Below, one piece after another: positions 43,061 through 52,831 of a DNA stretch of 64,000 bases. The stretch lies in NCBI GenBank assembly GCA_022821495.1, contig JAJEDN010000102.1:1-64000 (forward strand), written 5' to 3'. Source of the DNA: Candidatus Poribacteria bacterium. GTDB lineage: Bacteria; Poribacteria; WGA-4E; WGA-3G. Every line of letters begins with the position of its first letter. Position 1 is the first letter of the stretch. A program made the translations under genes and the position numbers. The notes below the pieces were generated by a model. It was not told the origin of the DNA. It made no database searches and saw only the letters and a list, made by a program, of their open reading frames with translations.

Positions 43061-44236
43061 ATGAAACGGATTGCTGTTATTACCACTATCTACCGTTACC
43101 TATCGCATGCACAACATTTTGCAGATCGTTTTCTTGTCGGCTATCCAAAAGAAGGCAGATGGCATCGTCCAGATATGAAAGTCGTTTCTCTCTATGTTGA
43201 TCAGAAACCGGAGGGGGAGCAGAGTGAAGACCGTGCCAGAGAATTCGGCTTTTCTGTTTATCCTACCATTGCTGAGGCACTCCGTTGCGGTGGTGATGAA
43301 ATCGCTGTGGATGCCGTTCTTTCGATTGGTGAGCATGGCGATTACCCGCACAATGAGAAAAGTCAGGTGCTGTATCCTCGGTATGAGTTTTTCAAGGAAT
43401 GCGTCAAGGTCTTCGAGTCAGATGGACGTGCTGTGCCGATCTTCAACGACAAACACCTCTCCTACAGTTTTGAGAAAGCAAAGGAGATGGTAGATGACGG
43501 ACACCGCCTCGGTTTTGGCGTGCTTTCGGGTTCGTCTTTACCTGTCACATGGCGATTACCAGATGTCGAACTGCCCTTGGAGTGTGAGATAGAAGAGGCA
43601 CTTATGGTAGGTGTTGGCGGTTCAGATCCGATGGATTATCACGCTTTGGAGGCGATGCAGTGTATGACAGAACGTCGAAAAGGTGGTGAGACAGGGGTCG
43701 CTGCTGTCCAGTTAATAGATGGTGAGGAAGTCTGGGAAGCAGGTAAAGACGGACGCTGGTCTATGGAATTGTTGGAAGCGGCACTTTCGAGAAGCGATAC
43801 GCCGTGCGGTTTAACGGATGAAGACGGTAGGACACAAGATATGATCGGTAACGGTGAAATCTACCGACTCGTCGAAAATCCGTCCGCCTATTTCATAGAA
43901 TATAACGATGGACTGAAAGCGACACTTCTGATGCTCAATGGTGCAGTCCGGGATTACTGCTTCGCCGCAAAATTGAAGGACGAACCTGTGCCGGTGTCCA
44001 CGCAATTCTTCTTAACGCCGACGCCGAATGTCACCTATTCCGCATGTCTCATTGCCAAGATTGAGGAACTTTTTGAGACAGGCATCGCACCGTATCCAGC
44101 GGAACGCACCTTGTTGGTGAGTGGGGCATTGGAGAGTTGCCTGACTTCACGCCTTCAAGGGCATGTCAGGTTAGAAACGCCGCATCTCAACGTTGAATAC
44201 CGTGCACCTGCGGAATCGCAGCATGCACGGCAGTAA
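43061..44236 (+). CDS. conserved-type hypothetical protein, family copy B
   Basis: This 391-aa paralogue of the upstream gene shares its start TTIYRYLSHAQHFADRFL and the blocks YPTIAEALRCGGDEIAVDAV, IGEHGDYPHNEKSQ, PIFNDKHLS, GSSLPVTWR and YNDGLKATLLMLNG. Both end in conserved YPAERTLL and TPHLNVEY. Duplication with conservation of whole blocks implies that both are functional. TAGGAGAAAAAT precedes the ATG. Confidence 0.75.
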   Translation: MKRIAVITTIYRYLSHAQHFADRFLVGYPKEGRWHRPDMKVVSLYVDQKPEGEQSEDRAREFGFSVYPTIAEALRCGGDEIAVDAVLSIGEHGDYPHNEKSQVLYPRYEFFKECVKVFESDGRAVPIFNDKHLSYSFEKAKEMVDDGHRLGFGVLSGSSLPVTWRLPDVELPLECEIEEALMVGVGGSDPMDYHALEAMQCMTERRKGGETGVAAVQLIDGEEVWEAGKDGRWSMELLEAALSRSDTPCGLTDEDGRTQDMIGNGEIYRLVENPSAYFIEYNDGLKATLLMLNGAVRDYCFAAKLKDEPVPVSTQFFLTPTPNVTYSACLIAKIEELFETGIAPYPAERTLLVSGALESCLTSRLQGHVRLETPHLNVEYRAPAESQHARQ

Positions 44237-44243
44237 AACGTAA

Positions 44244-44265
44244 GGGCGGTTCCTTGGACCCGCCC
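44244..44265. terminator. hairpin between convergent genes
   Basis: GGGCGG (44244-44249) and CCGCCC (44260-44265) form a short strong stem between the copy B gene and the first convergent WD40 gene. No clear T run is present, so this is a weak terminator candidate. Confidence 0.4.
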
Positions 44266-44288
44266 ATTCATAGTGTCTGATGTGCCGC

Positions 44289-46280
44289 CTAATCCATATT
44301 ATCGGATGTAAGATCCCACAACAACACGATGCCATCTGAATTTGCACTTGCCAATGTCTTTCCGTCTGGGCTGAACGCTATTTCAATAACAGCAGACCGA
44401 TATGCATCCAGTGTCCGAAGATGTGTGCCGGTTTCCACATCCCACAGACGAATAGTTCTGTCCAAACCTGAAGCCAGTGTTTTTCCATCCGGACTAAACG
44501 CTATTTCGTAGACATACGCTTGATGTGCTTCTATCGTGCGAATCAGTTCACCAGACATTGGATTCCAGAAACGCACGGTGCCGTCCGTACTGCAACTCGC
44601 CAATATCTTTCCATCTGGACTGAATGCTACGCAATTTACAGAATCGCTGTGTTTGTCCAAAGCGAAAAGAAGGGGACCAGCATGTACATTCCAGACCCGC
44701 ACAATCTCATCATCACCGCCGCTTGCTAACAGCGTGCCATCTGGACTGAACGCGATACGAGAGATGAATCCGCGAGGATCCAATACCTGATGTAGACTTT
44801 TACGAAGTTTCTGTGCCGCTTCCTTATCACCGTTTAGCATACGCTCAGTAAGCTTTTGGATCTCTTCCGGATCCCCCAATTTTTTATGTTTGGGCATCAT
44901 ACGTATAGGTTTCCGTGTGTGGATATCCCACAAATAAACAGTGTTTTGACGACTTGCACTCGCCATCGTTTTTCCGTCTGGGCTATATGCGATGCTTGAG
45001 ACCCCGTGTTCATGTGCGACCAGTGGTGGCAGCGTTTCACCTGTTTTTATATCCCACAAATACACAGCATTTTTTGAACCGCTGGTTGCCAATGTTTTCC
45101 CATCTCGACTGAAGGCAACGCCTCTGACAAGATAGTTATCACTCACAAGTGTCCGCAACAATGCTCCCGTCTGCGCGTTCCACAAGTAGAGGATATAATC
45201 TCCGGTGCCACCTGCGAGCATTTTACCATCCGGGCTGAACGCTAAGCTACGGACAGGCATTATCGTCCGATCTACTATCTTTCTAAGTTCCTTGCCGGTT
45301 TCCACATCCCACAGGCGCACGGTATCGTCCGTGCTACCGCTCATCAGCGTTTTCCCGTCTGGGCTAAATATAACGCGCTCGCTACCCCATTGGTGCCCGG
45401 ACAGCACTCGCAGCTGTGTCCCTGTTTGTACATCCCAGAGGCAGATGGTCTTATCGGTACTTGTACTCGCCAATGTCTTCCCATCTGGACTGAACGCTAC
45501 ATCTTCAACAACAGAACGATGTCCAGTCAACTTCTGAAGAGTCTCGCCCGTCTGCACATTCCACAAACACACACTCCCATCCTGATTTGCACTCGCCAGC
45601 GTTTTTCCATCGGGACTGAATACTACGGTATAGACATCGCCCTGACGCCCTGTCAGCGTCCGAATAGAATTTCCCGTTTTCACATCCCATAGCCGGATGG
45701 TTCTGTCCAACCCTGAACTTGCCAGTGTTTTTCCATCGGGACTAAACGCTACGCTTGTGACACCGCGTTCATGCGCTGCCAGCACCTGCAGATTTGTGCC
45801 GGTTTCCACATCCCACAGCCGGATAGTCTCGTCTATACTGCCACTTGCGAGCGTCTTCCCATCCGGGCTGAATGCTACGCTTTTGGTATATTTTTCATGT
45901 GCTCGGATCGTCCGGAGTTCAGCTCCCGTCTCGGCGTTCCATAAACGGACGGTGTGGTCTTCGCTTGTGCTTGCCAACATCTTCCCATTTGGGCTAAACG
46001 TTATGCTCAATACCCAATTCGTATGCCCTGTCAGTAGATTAAGTATTTTGCCTGTTTCTACGTCATACATCCAAATACCGATGCTACACGGTACCGCCAA
46101 ACGTTTTCCATCAGGGGAACTCGCGATCTTTCCCGATAACGAGCCTTTCCCGTGCCGTGCTTTCACGCCTTCGGGTAAGTACCTTAAATGCAAATCCTGC
46201 GGGTTTTGTGCGATAGTGTTTTGGTGAACGACACATATTGCCAGCCAAATCGCTACAATCAATGCTAATGTTTTTTGCAT
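44289..46280 (-). CDS. exported WD40-repeat protein A of the array
   Basis: This 663-aa protein has a signal peptide (LALIVAIWLAICVV ending NTIAQ) and about 13 WD40 repeats, each with the core FSPDGKTLAS and TIRLWDVETG. A non-WD insert (PEEIQKLTERMLNGDKEAAQKL) lies near residue 490, between two repeats. Its start LHLRYLPEGVKARHGKGS is shared with B and D. The repeats probably form two propellers exposed outside the cytoplasm. Confidence 0.9.
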   Translation of the reverse strand: MQKTLALIVAIWLAICVVHQNTIAQNPQDLHLRYLPEGVKARHGKGSLSGKIASSPDGKRLAVPCSIGIWMYDVETGKILNLLTGHTNWVLSITFSPNGKMLASTSEDHTVRLWNAETGAELRTIRAHEKYTKSVAFSPDGKTLASGSIDETIRLWDVETGTNLQVLAAHERGVTSVAFSPDGKTLASSGLDRTIRLWDVKTGNSIRTLTGRQGDVYTVVFSPDGKTLASANQDGSVCLWNVQTGETLQKLTGHRSVVEDVAFSPDGKTLASTSTDKTICLWDVQTGTQLRVLSGHQWGSERVIFSPDGKTLMSGSTDDTVRLWDVETGKELRKIVDRTIMPVRSLAFSPDGKMLAGGTGDYILYLWNAQTGALLRTLVSDNYLVRGVAFSRDGKTLATSGSKNAVYLWDIKTGETLPPLVAHEHGVSSIAYSPDGKTMASASRQNTVYLWDIHTRKPIRMMPKHKKLGDPEEIQKLTERMLNGDKEAAQKLRKSLHQVLDPRGFISRIAFSPDGTLLASGGDDEIVRVWNVHAGPLLFALDKHSDSVNCVAFSPDGKILASCSTDGTVRFWNPMSGELIRTIEAHQAYVYEIAFSPDGKTLASGLDRTIRLWDVETGTHLRTLDAYRSAVIEIAFSPDGKTLASANSDGIVLLWDLTSDNMD

Positions 46281-46431
46281 GAGAAAGTTTTCCTTTTTCG
46301 GAGGGATTGTTTTAATTTGATTACAACATACCTTATCTATAAAAAAGGGTATGATTATTGGCTTTCAGTTCTTAGCTATCAGTGATAGTAAATCGGGTTT
46401 ACAAAGTTCTTCTACCTATGAGGTGCGCAAT

Positions 46432-48366
46432 CTAATCCATAGTATCAACAGCGAGATCCCACAACAACACAGTGCCATCCGAACTGCCACTCGCCAGTGT
46501 CTTTCCATTCGGACTAAACGCTACTGCGACACTTCCCATATGTCCTTCAAGTGTGCGCAGCTGTTTGCCGGTGCTGATCTCCCACAACATCACGGTGTGA
46601 TCGCCACTCGCCAGCATCTTTCCATTCGGACTGAACGCAACGCTTCCGACAGTTCTTTGATGCCCTTTTAGTGTCCGAATGAGTTCACCCGATGCTGCAT
46701 CCCAAAGATGCACAGTCTTGTCCTCACTGCCGCTTGCCAGTATCTTCCCATCCCGACTGAACGCAACGCAATAAACATTACTTTTATGTTTATCCAACTT
46801 CAAAAGCGGGGCACCGGTATGTGTATCCCACGTGCGCACGGTGCTGTCGTTACATCCGGTTGCCAATACAGAACCATCTGGACTAAAGGTTACGCTTGTG
46901 AACTTATTTCTATCCATCATATTTATCTGTTCATCAGTCTGATTATTCAATGTTATCGTTCTTATCCGTTTACCCGTTTGCATATCCCACAAATAGAGTG
47001 AGCCTTTATAATGTGTACCCACAAGTTTTTTGCCATCTGGACTAAATGCAACGTAGCAAGCCCCAGGAAAGCCTATACTTGCTGGTTGGTACACAGTAAC
47101 ACCTTCAAGCGGAGCCGGACCCACTGCACCTGTGTGGACATCCCACAAAAACACGGTCTTGTCCAAACTGCCAGCTGCCACTGTTTTGCCGTCCGGGCTG
47201 AACGCTACGTTTGTGGGAGAATGCCACTCCATAACATTGTCCGTCTGAAGTAGCTTGCCCGTTTGCATATTCCACAAATGAACTGTATTGTCCAAACCGC
47301 CACTCGCCAATATCTTTCCATCCGGACTGAACGCGATGCTACCGATGGACTGTGTATGTTTTACCACCTTCCGAAGTCCTACACTGGTTTCCACATTCAA
47401 TAGATGCACGGTGTTGTATCTGTTACCGCTTATTAGCATCTTCCCATCTGGGCTAAATGTGAGACGCTTGCTATTGATGCTATCTTTCAACAATCGCAGG
47501 TATGTTCCCGTCTGTACATCCCATAGATAGACTCTATTATAACTTCCGCCCGCCAGCATCTTCCCATCTGGACTAAACGCTACGCTGGAGAGAGCATTGC
47601 TGTTCCGTTCATACAACCTATGAATAGATTCGCGTGTCTCCACATTCCACAAACGGGCGGTATTATCTTCACTTGCACTTGCCAGTGTCTTCCCATCCGG
47701 GCTGAATGTAATGTCATAGACTTTGTCACTATGTCCTATGAACGCGGGCAGCGATTTTCCTGTTTCCACATCCCACATCTGGATGCTGTTGTCATTACTT
47801 CCGTTCGCGATTGTTTTTCCATCTGGATTAAAAGCGAGGCTTGTGAAACCTGCAATATGTCCTTCAAGTGTGCGCAGATGTTCGCCGGTGCGTGCATCCC
47901 ACAGCCGGACGGGCTCGTCCTCACTTGTGCTCGCCAGTGTCTTCCCATTCGGACTAAATGCTATGTCTGTGATTTTATCTTTATGTGCTTGCATCGTCCA
48001 AAGTTCAGTGCCGGTACGTGCATCTCGCACACAGACGGTGCTATCCCTGCTTGCACTTGCCAATAGGGTATCGTCCGGACTGAATGCTACATTCGTAACC
48101 CAATGTGTATACCCTGTTATCAGGTTAAGCGGTTTGTTTGTCTCTGTGTCATATATCCAAATACCGATGGCACATGTTACCGCTAAACGTGTTCCATCAT
48201 TGGAATTCGCGAAATTTCCTGTTATCATGCCTCTACCGAACCGCGCTTTCGCGCCTTCGGGTAAGTACCGAAACTGCCAATCTTGTGTATCTTGGGCGAA
48301 CGTGTCTGGTGGAACAACACGTACCGCGAATCCAATCGCTAAAATCAAAAACAGTGTTTTTTGCAT
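46432..48366 (-). CDS. exported WD40-repeat protein B of the array
   Basis: This 644-aa protein has a signal peptide (LFLILAIGFAVRVVPPD, TFAQ) and about 13 WD40 repeats after the shared lead-in WQFRYLPEGAKARFGRG. The upstream bases CCTCCGAAAAAGGAAA before its ATG also precede copy A, so the duplication includes the ribosome binding region. It has the same function class as its neighbours: an extracytoplasmic interaction scaffold. Confidence 0.9.
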   Translation of the reverse strand: MQKTLFLILAIGFAVRVVPPDTFAQDTQDWQFRYLPEGAKARFGRGMITGNFANSNDGTRLAVTCAIGIWIYDTETNKPLNLITGYTHWVTNVAFSPDDTLLASASRDSTVCVRDARTGTELWTMQAHKDKITDIAFSPNGKTLASTSEDEPVRLWDARTGEHLRTLEGHIAGFTSLAFNPDGKTIANGSNDNSIQMWDVETGKSLPAFIGHSDKVYDITFSPDGKTLASASEDNTARLWNVETRESIHRLYERNSNALSSVAFSPDGKMLAGGSYNRVYLWDVQTGTYLRLLKDSINSKRLTFSPDGKMLISGNRYNTVHLLNVETSVGLRKVVKHTQSIGSIAFSPDGKILASGGLDNTVHLWNMQTGKLLQTDNVMEWHSPTNVAFSPDGKTVAAGSLDKTVFLWDVHTGAVGPAPLEGVTVYQPASIGFPGACYVAFSPDGKKLVGTHYKGSLYLWDMQTGKRIRTITLNNQTDEQINMMDRNKFTSVTFSPDGSVLATGCNDSTVRTWDTHTGAPLLKLDKHKSNVYCVAFSRDGKILASGSEDKTVHLWDAASGELIRTLKGHQRTVGSVAFSPNGKMLASGDHTVMLWEISTGKQLRTLEGHMGSVAVAFSPNGKTLASGSSDGTVLLWDLAVDTMD

Positions 48367-48459
48367 GCGAAAATTTCCTTTTTCGGAGGGAATTGTTTTG
48401 ACCTATTATAACATGAATTAAGTTAGTTCGTGGGTTGAGTTTCGCTTGCTATACCCGAT

Positions 48460-50415
48460 CTAAGGTGGTGTCATATCCCACAGCGTTATTACACCACCGC
48501 ACACACTGACAAGTATTTTGCCATCCATAGCAAATTCCAGATTTCCAATCCTACCACCTATGTCAAACAGACTGAGCAGCTGCTGTCCGCCGACATCATA
48601 AATCTTCATAACCCCATCTACATCCGCAATCGCAAGCAATTTGCCATCGGGACTGAAAGCAAGGGTGACTATACTTCTCGTATGCGTGTTCGGGAGTGGC
48701 AGCCGTTCACCTGTGTTCACATCCCACAAATAGATGTTTGGGTCATAAGCTGCAGCAGCGATTGTTTTTCCATCCGGACTGAAGGCAATGTCTACGATTG
48801 ACTTGCCAAATTCACGGATTCCCTGATTTTCTTCAACTGGCTCGGTATTCGATAAACGCATGACTCGCTTTTCCGCACCTGTGTGGACATCCCATAAACG
48901 GATAGTCGCATCCGCGCTCCCACTGGCGATTGTTTTTCCATCCGGGCTGAAAGCGATACTCTCAACCCATCCCTTATGTTCTTTGATGATTTTCGGCTTA
49001 CCTGTTGTTGTGTCCCATAAACGGAGGGTATTATCAAATCCGCCGGTGGCGAATGTTTTGCCATCGGGACTGAAGGCGATACATGCGATCTGTGCCGTGT
49101 GTCCTTTGAATGAGAGTTTCGGTCTATCTATTTTCATGCCCCATAAGGTGGTATCGATTTCCGTGAGGAGCTCGTTCAAGTGTTCCGGTATATCGATGTT
49201 CATGTCCCATAAATAAGCGGTCTGATCGGTTTCCTCCGTAGCGATTGTTTCCCCATCCGGACTAAAAGCGATATTTCCAACACGCCGGGTGTCGATTCTC
49301 TTTATCAGTTTTGGTGATGTGGGCACTGTGATATCAAATAGATACGGGCTGCTAAACTCACTCAGAGCTGCGAGTTTTTTCCCATCATGACTCAATGCGA
49401 ATTTGGAGAAAGTGTCGTAATCATTTGCCACTGACAGCGTATTTTCACCGGTATTGACATCCCATTTACGTAGGGTACCCTGTTCGCTGCAACTGACGAG
49501 TGTCCGCGAATCCTTAACGAAGACAACTGCTGAAATGCGGGTTTGGTGTGCGGTGAGCATTTTGTGGAGCTTGCCTGTGTTAGTATCCCACAAATGGATG
49601 CGTCCGTCTGCGCATCCTGCGGCTAAGAGTTCACCATCGTGACTATAGGCGATACGCTCTATACCTGTCATATCGCTTGTAAGTGTGCCTATTTGTTGCC
49701 ATGTTTGTGTGTTCCAGAGAAAGATGTTACTGTTCCCACTGATACTTGCCAGTGTGCTGCCGTCTGGACTGAACGCCATGTTTTTCACATCATTTGTGTG
49801 TCCTTTAAGTTCGTGTTTGCGTTCTGCTGTTGCTATATTCCAAATAGAGATGGTGTCCGGTCCATCTCCAGCGGCGAGTCGTGTTCCATCCGGTGAGAAC
49901 GCTATACTGTGAATGAATGTTTCTTTCTCGTCTGTTCTCTGAAGTGTCCTCTCTAACTTCCCAGTTTTCGCGTCCCATATACGCGTGGTACTTTCTCCGC
50001 TACCGATTGCGATTTTGCCCGTTTCTGGGTTGTATGTGAAACAGATACCGGCGACAAATTCAATGTCTTGTAAGGGTTGTGAGGATGTGTCGGGATCCCA
50101 GATATGTAAGTAGTCAAAAGTATGGCTTCTTGCGATGACGTTGATATCTGGAGGAAATCCGGAGTTATACATCCTCGGAGCGTTGCGGATAACGCTGGTG
50201 AGTTGCAATGTTGTTGCGTCGTATATCCAAATGCCTGCACTGATAATACCGATTCGGGTGCCGTCTGCGGAATGCTGGACATCTCTGATGTCTCCTTTCC
50301 CGATCTGTGCTATGATGCCTTTGGGCGGCGCGAAGGTTTCTTGGGCAATGAGGATAGGTGTGCATGAGAGTGTTATCGAGAGTGGAATCAAGATCAAAAG
50401 CAATCTGTTTTTCAT
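48460..50415 (-). CDS. exported WD40-repeat protein C of the array (divergent)
   Basis: This 651-aa protein is the most divergent copy. Its signal peptide (LLLILIPLSITLSCTP) contains Cys and lacks the AQ-type site of the others. The lead-in is GIIAQIGKGDIRDVQHSADG, closer to the 31-32 kb WD40 protein. About 12-13 WD40 repeats follow with FSPDGKTIAS and IRLWDVHTG cores. A repeat near residue 405-420 contains a short insertion (NIDIPEHLNELLTEID). Confidence 0.9.
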   Translation of the reverse strand: MKNRLLLILIPLSITLSCTPILIAQETFAPPKGIIAQIGKGDIRDVQHSADGTRIGIISAGIWIYDATTLQLTSVIRNAPRMYNSGFPPDINVIARSHTFDYLHIWDPDTSSQPLQDIEFVAGICFTYNPETGKIAIGSGESTTRIWDAKTGKLERTLQRTDEKETFIHSIAFSPDGTRLAAGDGPDTISIWNIATAERKHELKGHTNDVKNMAFSPDGSTLASISGNSNIFLWNTQTWQQIGTLTSDMTGIERIAYSHDGELLAAGCADGRIHLWDTNTGKLHKMLTAHQTRISAVVFVKDSRTLVSCSEQGTLRKWDVNTGENTLSVANDYDTFSKFALSHDGKKLAALSEFSSPYLFDITVPTSPKLIKRIDTRRVGNIAFSPDGETIATEETDQTAYLWDMNIDIPEHLNELLTEIDTTLWGMKIDRPKLSFKGHTAQIACIAFSPDGKTFATGGFDNTLRLWDTTTGKPKIIKEHKGWVESIAFSPDGKTIASGSADATIRLWDVHTGAEKRVMRLSNTEPVEENQGIREFGKSIVDIAFSPDGKTIAAAAYDPNIYLWDVNTGERLPLPNTHTRSIVTLAFSPDGKLLAIADVDGVMKIYDVGGQQLLSLFDIGGRIGNLEFAMDGKILVSVCGGVITLWDMTPP

Positions 50416-50448
50416 AGTGGTGTTTTCCTGTGCGGTATGTTATTAGTC

Positions 50449-50572
50449 AGGACTTACGCAAAAAATTGGAATTTCCGTTCTTTAAACCCCCTAAAGAATC
50501 AACGGTATGAATGCCTTATGGGCATTCCCCGCCCCTTATCAGGGGGACTTTAAAACGGAATGCATGAGTCCT
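50449..50572 (+). mobile_element. MITE-like element, copy 3
   Basis: It begins AGGACTTACGCA and ends TGCATGAGTCCT, a slightly decayed inverted terminus. Its interior (CTTTAAACCCCCTAAAG and CTTATCAGGGGGACTTTAA) matches the reverse complement of the copy at 52604. It lies just outside the 3' side of WD40 gene D. Bases 50573-50702 show nothing else. Confidence 0.68.
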
Positions 50573-50702
50573 ATTAGTATAGAATTGGTTGTCTCAAATT
50601 TGGCGGTGAATTGTTTGGATTGCGGATTATGCCAAATCAACGTTGAATGTGCTTAGCAGAATCCGATTTTGGCGTTTTGCATGATTCATCGGCGCGTGTC
50701 TG

Positions 50703-52565
50703 CTACTGTGCAAACTTTAGGTCCCACAAATACACGATGCCACCATTTGAACTCGCTAACATCTTTCCATCCGGACTGAACACAACGCTTTGTGGACCGA
50801 CCCTTCCGCGATGCGCCTTGAGTATCCTCAGATGTTTGCCCGTGTGCACATCCGACAGCACCACAAAGCCATCATTAGAGCCATGCGCCAGTATTTTTCC
50901 ATCCGGACTGAAGACGATGCTATAGATAGACCTCCAATCCGCTTCTATCGTCCGAATCGGTTCACCCGACACCGCATCCCATAAAAGTATGGTTCTGTCC
51001 CGAGCAGCACTTGCAGCGATCTTTCCGTCTGGACTGAACGTTACACTATACAGTGGTTTCTCCAAGGTCAAGAGCGGGGCGCCGGTATGTCCATCCCACG
51101 TGCGCACGGTGTCGTCATAACCTCCGCTTGCCAATAAAGAACCGTCTGGATTGAACGCGATGCTATGGGCATTATGTGCCTTCATCCTATTTATACGGAG
51201 ACCTGTTCGCATATCCCATAGATAGACATAGCTTCCACTATCTACAGCTGCCAGCCTTTTGCTATCTGGGCTAAATGCAACCCTTATGAACCCAAAAGTT
51301 TCTCCAGGTAGTGCCGGAAGTGCTGCACCAGTTTTTATATCCCACAGACTCACGGTTGAGTCATAACTCCCACTCGCCAATATCCGTCCATCCGGACTGA
51401 ATGCAACGTCATTAACAGATTTCGTATGCCCTTTGAGTGTCCGCAGCAATGCACACGTCTGCACATCCCACAGGTAGACGGCATTGTCTCCAGTCGCACC
51501 TGCCAGCGTTTTACCATCCGGGCTGAATGCGATGCTACGGAAATCCTGCGTATGCGTTACCATCTTCCGAAGTTCTTCGCCGGTTTCCACGTCCCACAGC
51601 CGGACGGTGTCGTCCTCGCTACCGCTCATCAGTGTCTTTCCATCCGGGGTAAATAAAACGTTCACGCGACCATAAGTATGTCCGAATAACGCCCGCATCG
51701 GCTTCCCGGTCTGCACATCCCACAGACGAATAGAATAGTCCCAACTCCCACTGGCTAATATCTGTCCATCCGGACTGAACACAACGCTTGCAACAGCATT
51801 CGTATGCCCTTTCATCTTCTGAAGTTCTTCGCCGGTCTGTACATTCCACAAGCGTACGGTTTCGTCCCGACTCCCGCTTGCGAGGGTCTTTCCATCCGGG
51901 CTGAATGCGATGCTACGGACACCCCCTTTATGCGCTGCCAACACCCGAATTGATTCTCCTGTTTCCACATCCCAGAACTGGATCGTCTTGTCTTCACCTC
52001 CACTTGCAAGTATTTTTTCATCCGGACTGAACGCGACAGAATAAACAAACCTGAGATGCCCTGTCAGGGTCCGAAGGTGCGTCCCAGTTTCCACATCCCA
52101 TAGTCGTATAGTCCCGTCTTCGCCTGCGCTTGCTAACAGTGAACCATCCGGACTGAACGCTACGTCTATGATCGAACCGTTATGTCCTTGCATTGTGTGT
52201 CGTTCAGTGCCGGTGTGCGCATCCCACAAACGGACGGTATTGTCTACACTCCCACTTGCTAATAGCGACCCGTCCGGACTGAACGCTACGCTTATAACCC
52301 AATGTGTGTGTCCTGTTATCAGATTGAGTGCTTCGTCGGTTTCTGTGTTATACATCCAAATACCGATACCACTTGCTACTGCTAAACGTTTGCCATCATC
52401 GGAAATCGCGATATTTCCTTTTATCTCGCCTTTACCGATCCGCGCTCGGACACCGTCGGGTAAGTGCTGCAAATGCCAGTCTTGTGTGTCTTGTGCGACA
52501 GTGTTTTCAGGAATAACGCATATCGCGAATCCAATCGCTAAAATCAAAAACAGTGCATTTTTCAT
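50703..52565 (-). CDS. exported WD40-repeat protein D of the array
   Basis: This 620-aa protein has a signal peptide (LFLILAIGFAICVIPE, TVAQ) and the lead-in LQHLPDGVRARIGKG, then about 12 or 13 WD40 repeats (FSPDGSLLASGSVDNTVRL and similar). It is flanked on both sides by oppositely oriented MITE-like elements (50449-50572 and 52604-52723), which could have moved or duplicated the gene as a unit. Confidence 0.9.
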   Translation of the reverse strand: MKNALFLILAIGFAICVIPENTVAQDTQDWHLQHLPDGVRARIGKGEIKGNIAISDDGKRLAVASGIGIWMYNTETDEALNLITGHTHWVISVAFSPDGSLLASGSVDNTVRLWDAHTGTERHTMQGHNGSIIDVAFSPDGSLLASAGEDGTIRLWDVETGTHLRTLTGHLRFVYSVAFSPDEKILASGGEDKTIQFWDVETGESIRVLAAHKGGVRSIAFSPDGKTLASGSRDETVRLWNVQTGEELQKMKGHTNAVASVVFSPDGQILASGSWDYSIRLWDVQTGKPMRALFGHTYGRVNVLFTPDGKTLMSGSEDDTVRLWDVETGEELRKMVTHTQDFRSIAFSPDGKTLAGATGDNAVYLWDVQTCALLRTLKGHTKSVNDVAFSPDGRILASGSYDSTVSLWDIKTGAALPALPGETFGFIRVAFSPDSKRLAAVDSGSYVYLWDMRTGLRINRMKAHNAHSIAFNPDGSLLASGGYDDTVRTWDGHTGAPLLTLEKPLYSVTFSPDGKIAASAARDRTILLWDAVSGEPIRTIEADWRSIYSIVFSPDGKILAHGSNDGFVVLSDVHTGKHLRILKAHRGRVGPQSVVFSPDGKMLASSNGGIVYLWDLKFAQ

Positions 52566-52603
52566 GAAATGTTATCCTGTTCTGGGGCGGGATTATCTAT
52601 AAT

Positions 52604-52723
52604 AGGACTTACGCATTTCCCTTAAAGTCCCCCTGATAAGGGGGATTTAGGGGGTTTAAAGGACAGAAATTACCGCTTTTTTGCGTCTAAATGTCCAATA
52701 TTTGCGCATTTTGCGTAAGTCCT
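52604..52723 (-). mobile_element. MITE-like element, copy 4
   Basis: The termini AGGACTTACGCA (52604-52615) and TGCGTAAGTCCT (52712-52723) are perfect inverted repeats. A CCCCCTGATAAGGGGG hairpin lies inside. The reverse complement matches copy 3. It lies just upstream of WD40 gene D and may influence its transcription. Confidence 0.75.
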
Positions 52724-52831
52724 GTATAATTTATCAGATTTCCGGGATCACCTGTATTCTGTGTATGCAAAACGCGCCTATCCGTGGATGCAAGGGACAC
52801 AATAGAATTGCGCGACGACGAACGCTGATGC

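Noticed and set aside
47723..48421. 232-codon plus-strand frame opposite WD40 gene B
   Set aside because: It is the antisense of repeated WD40 sequence, whose periodicity creates long spurious frames; the same applies to 45697-46227 and 44536-44790.
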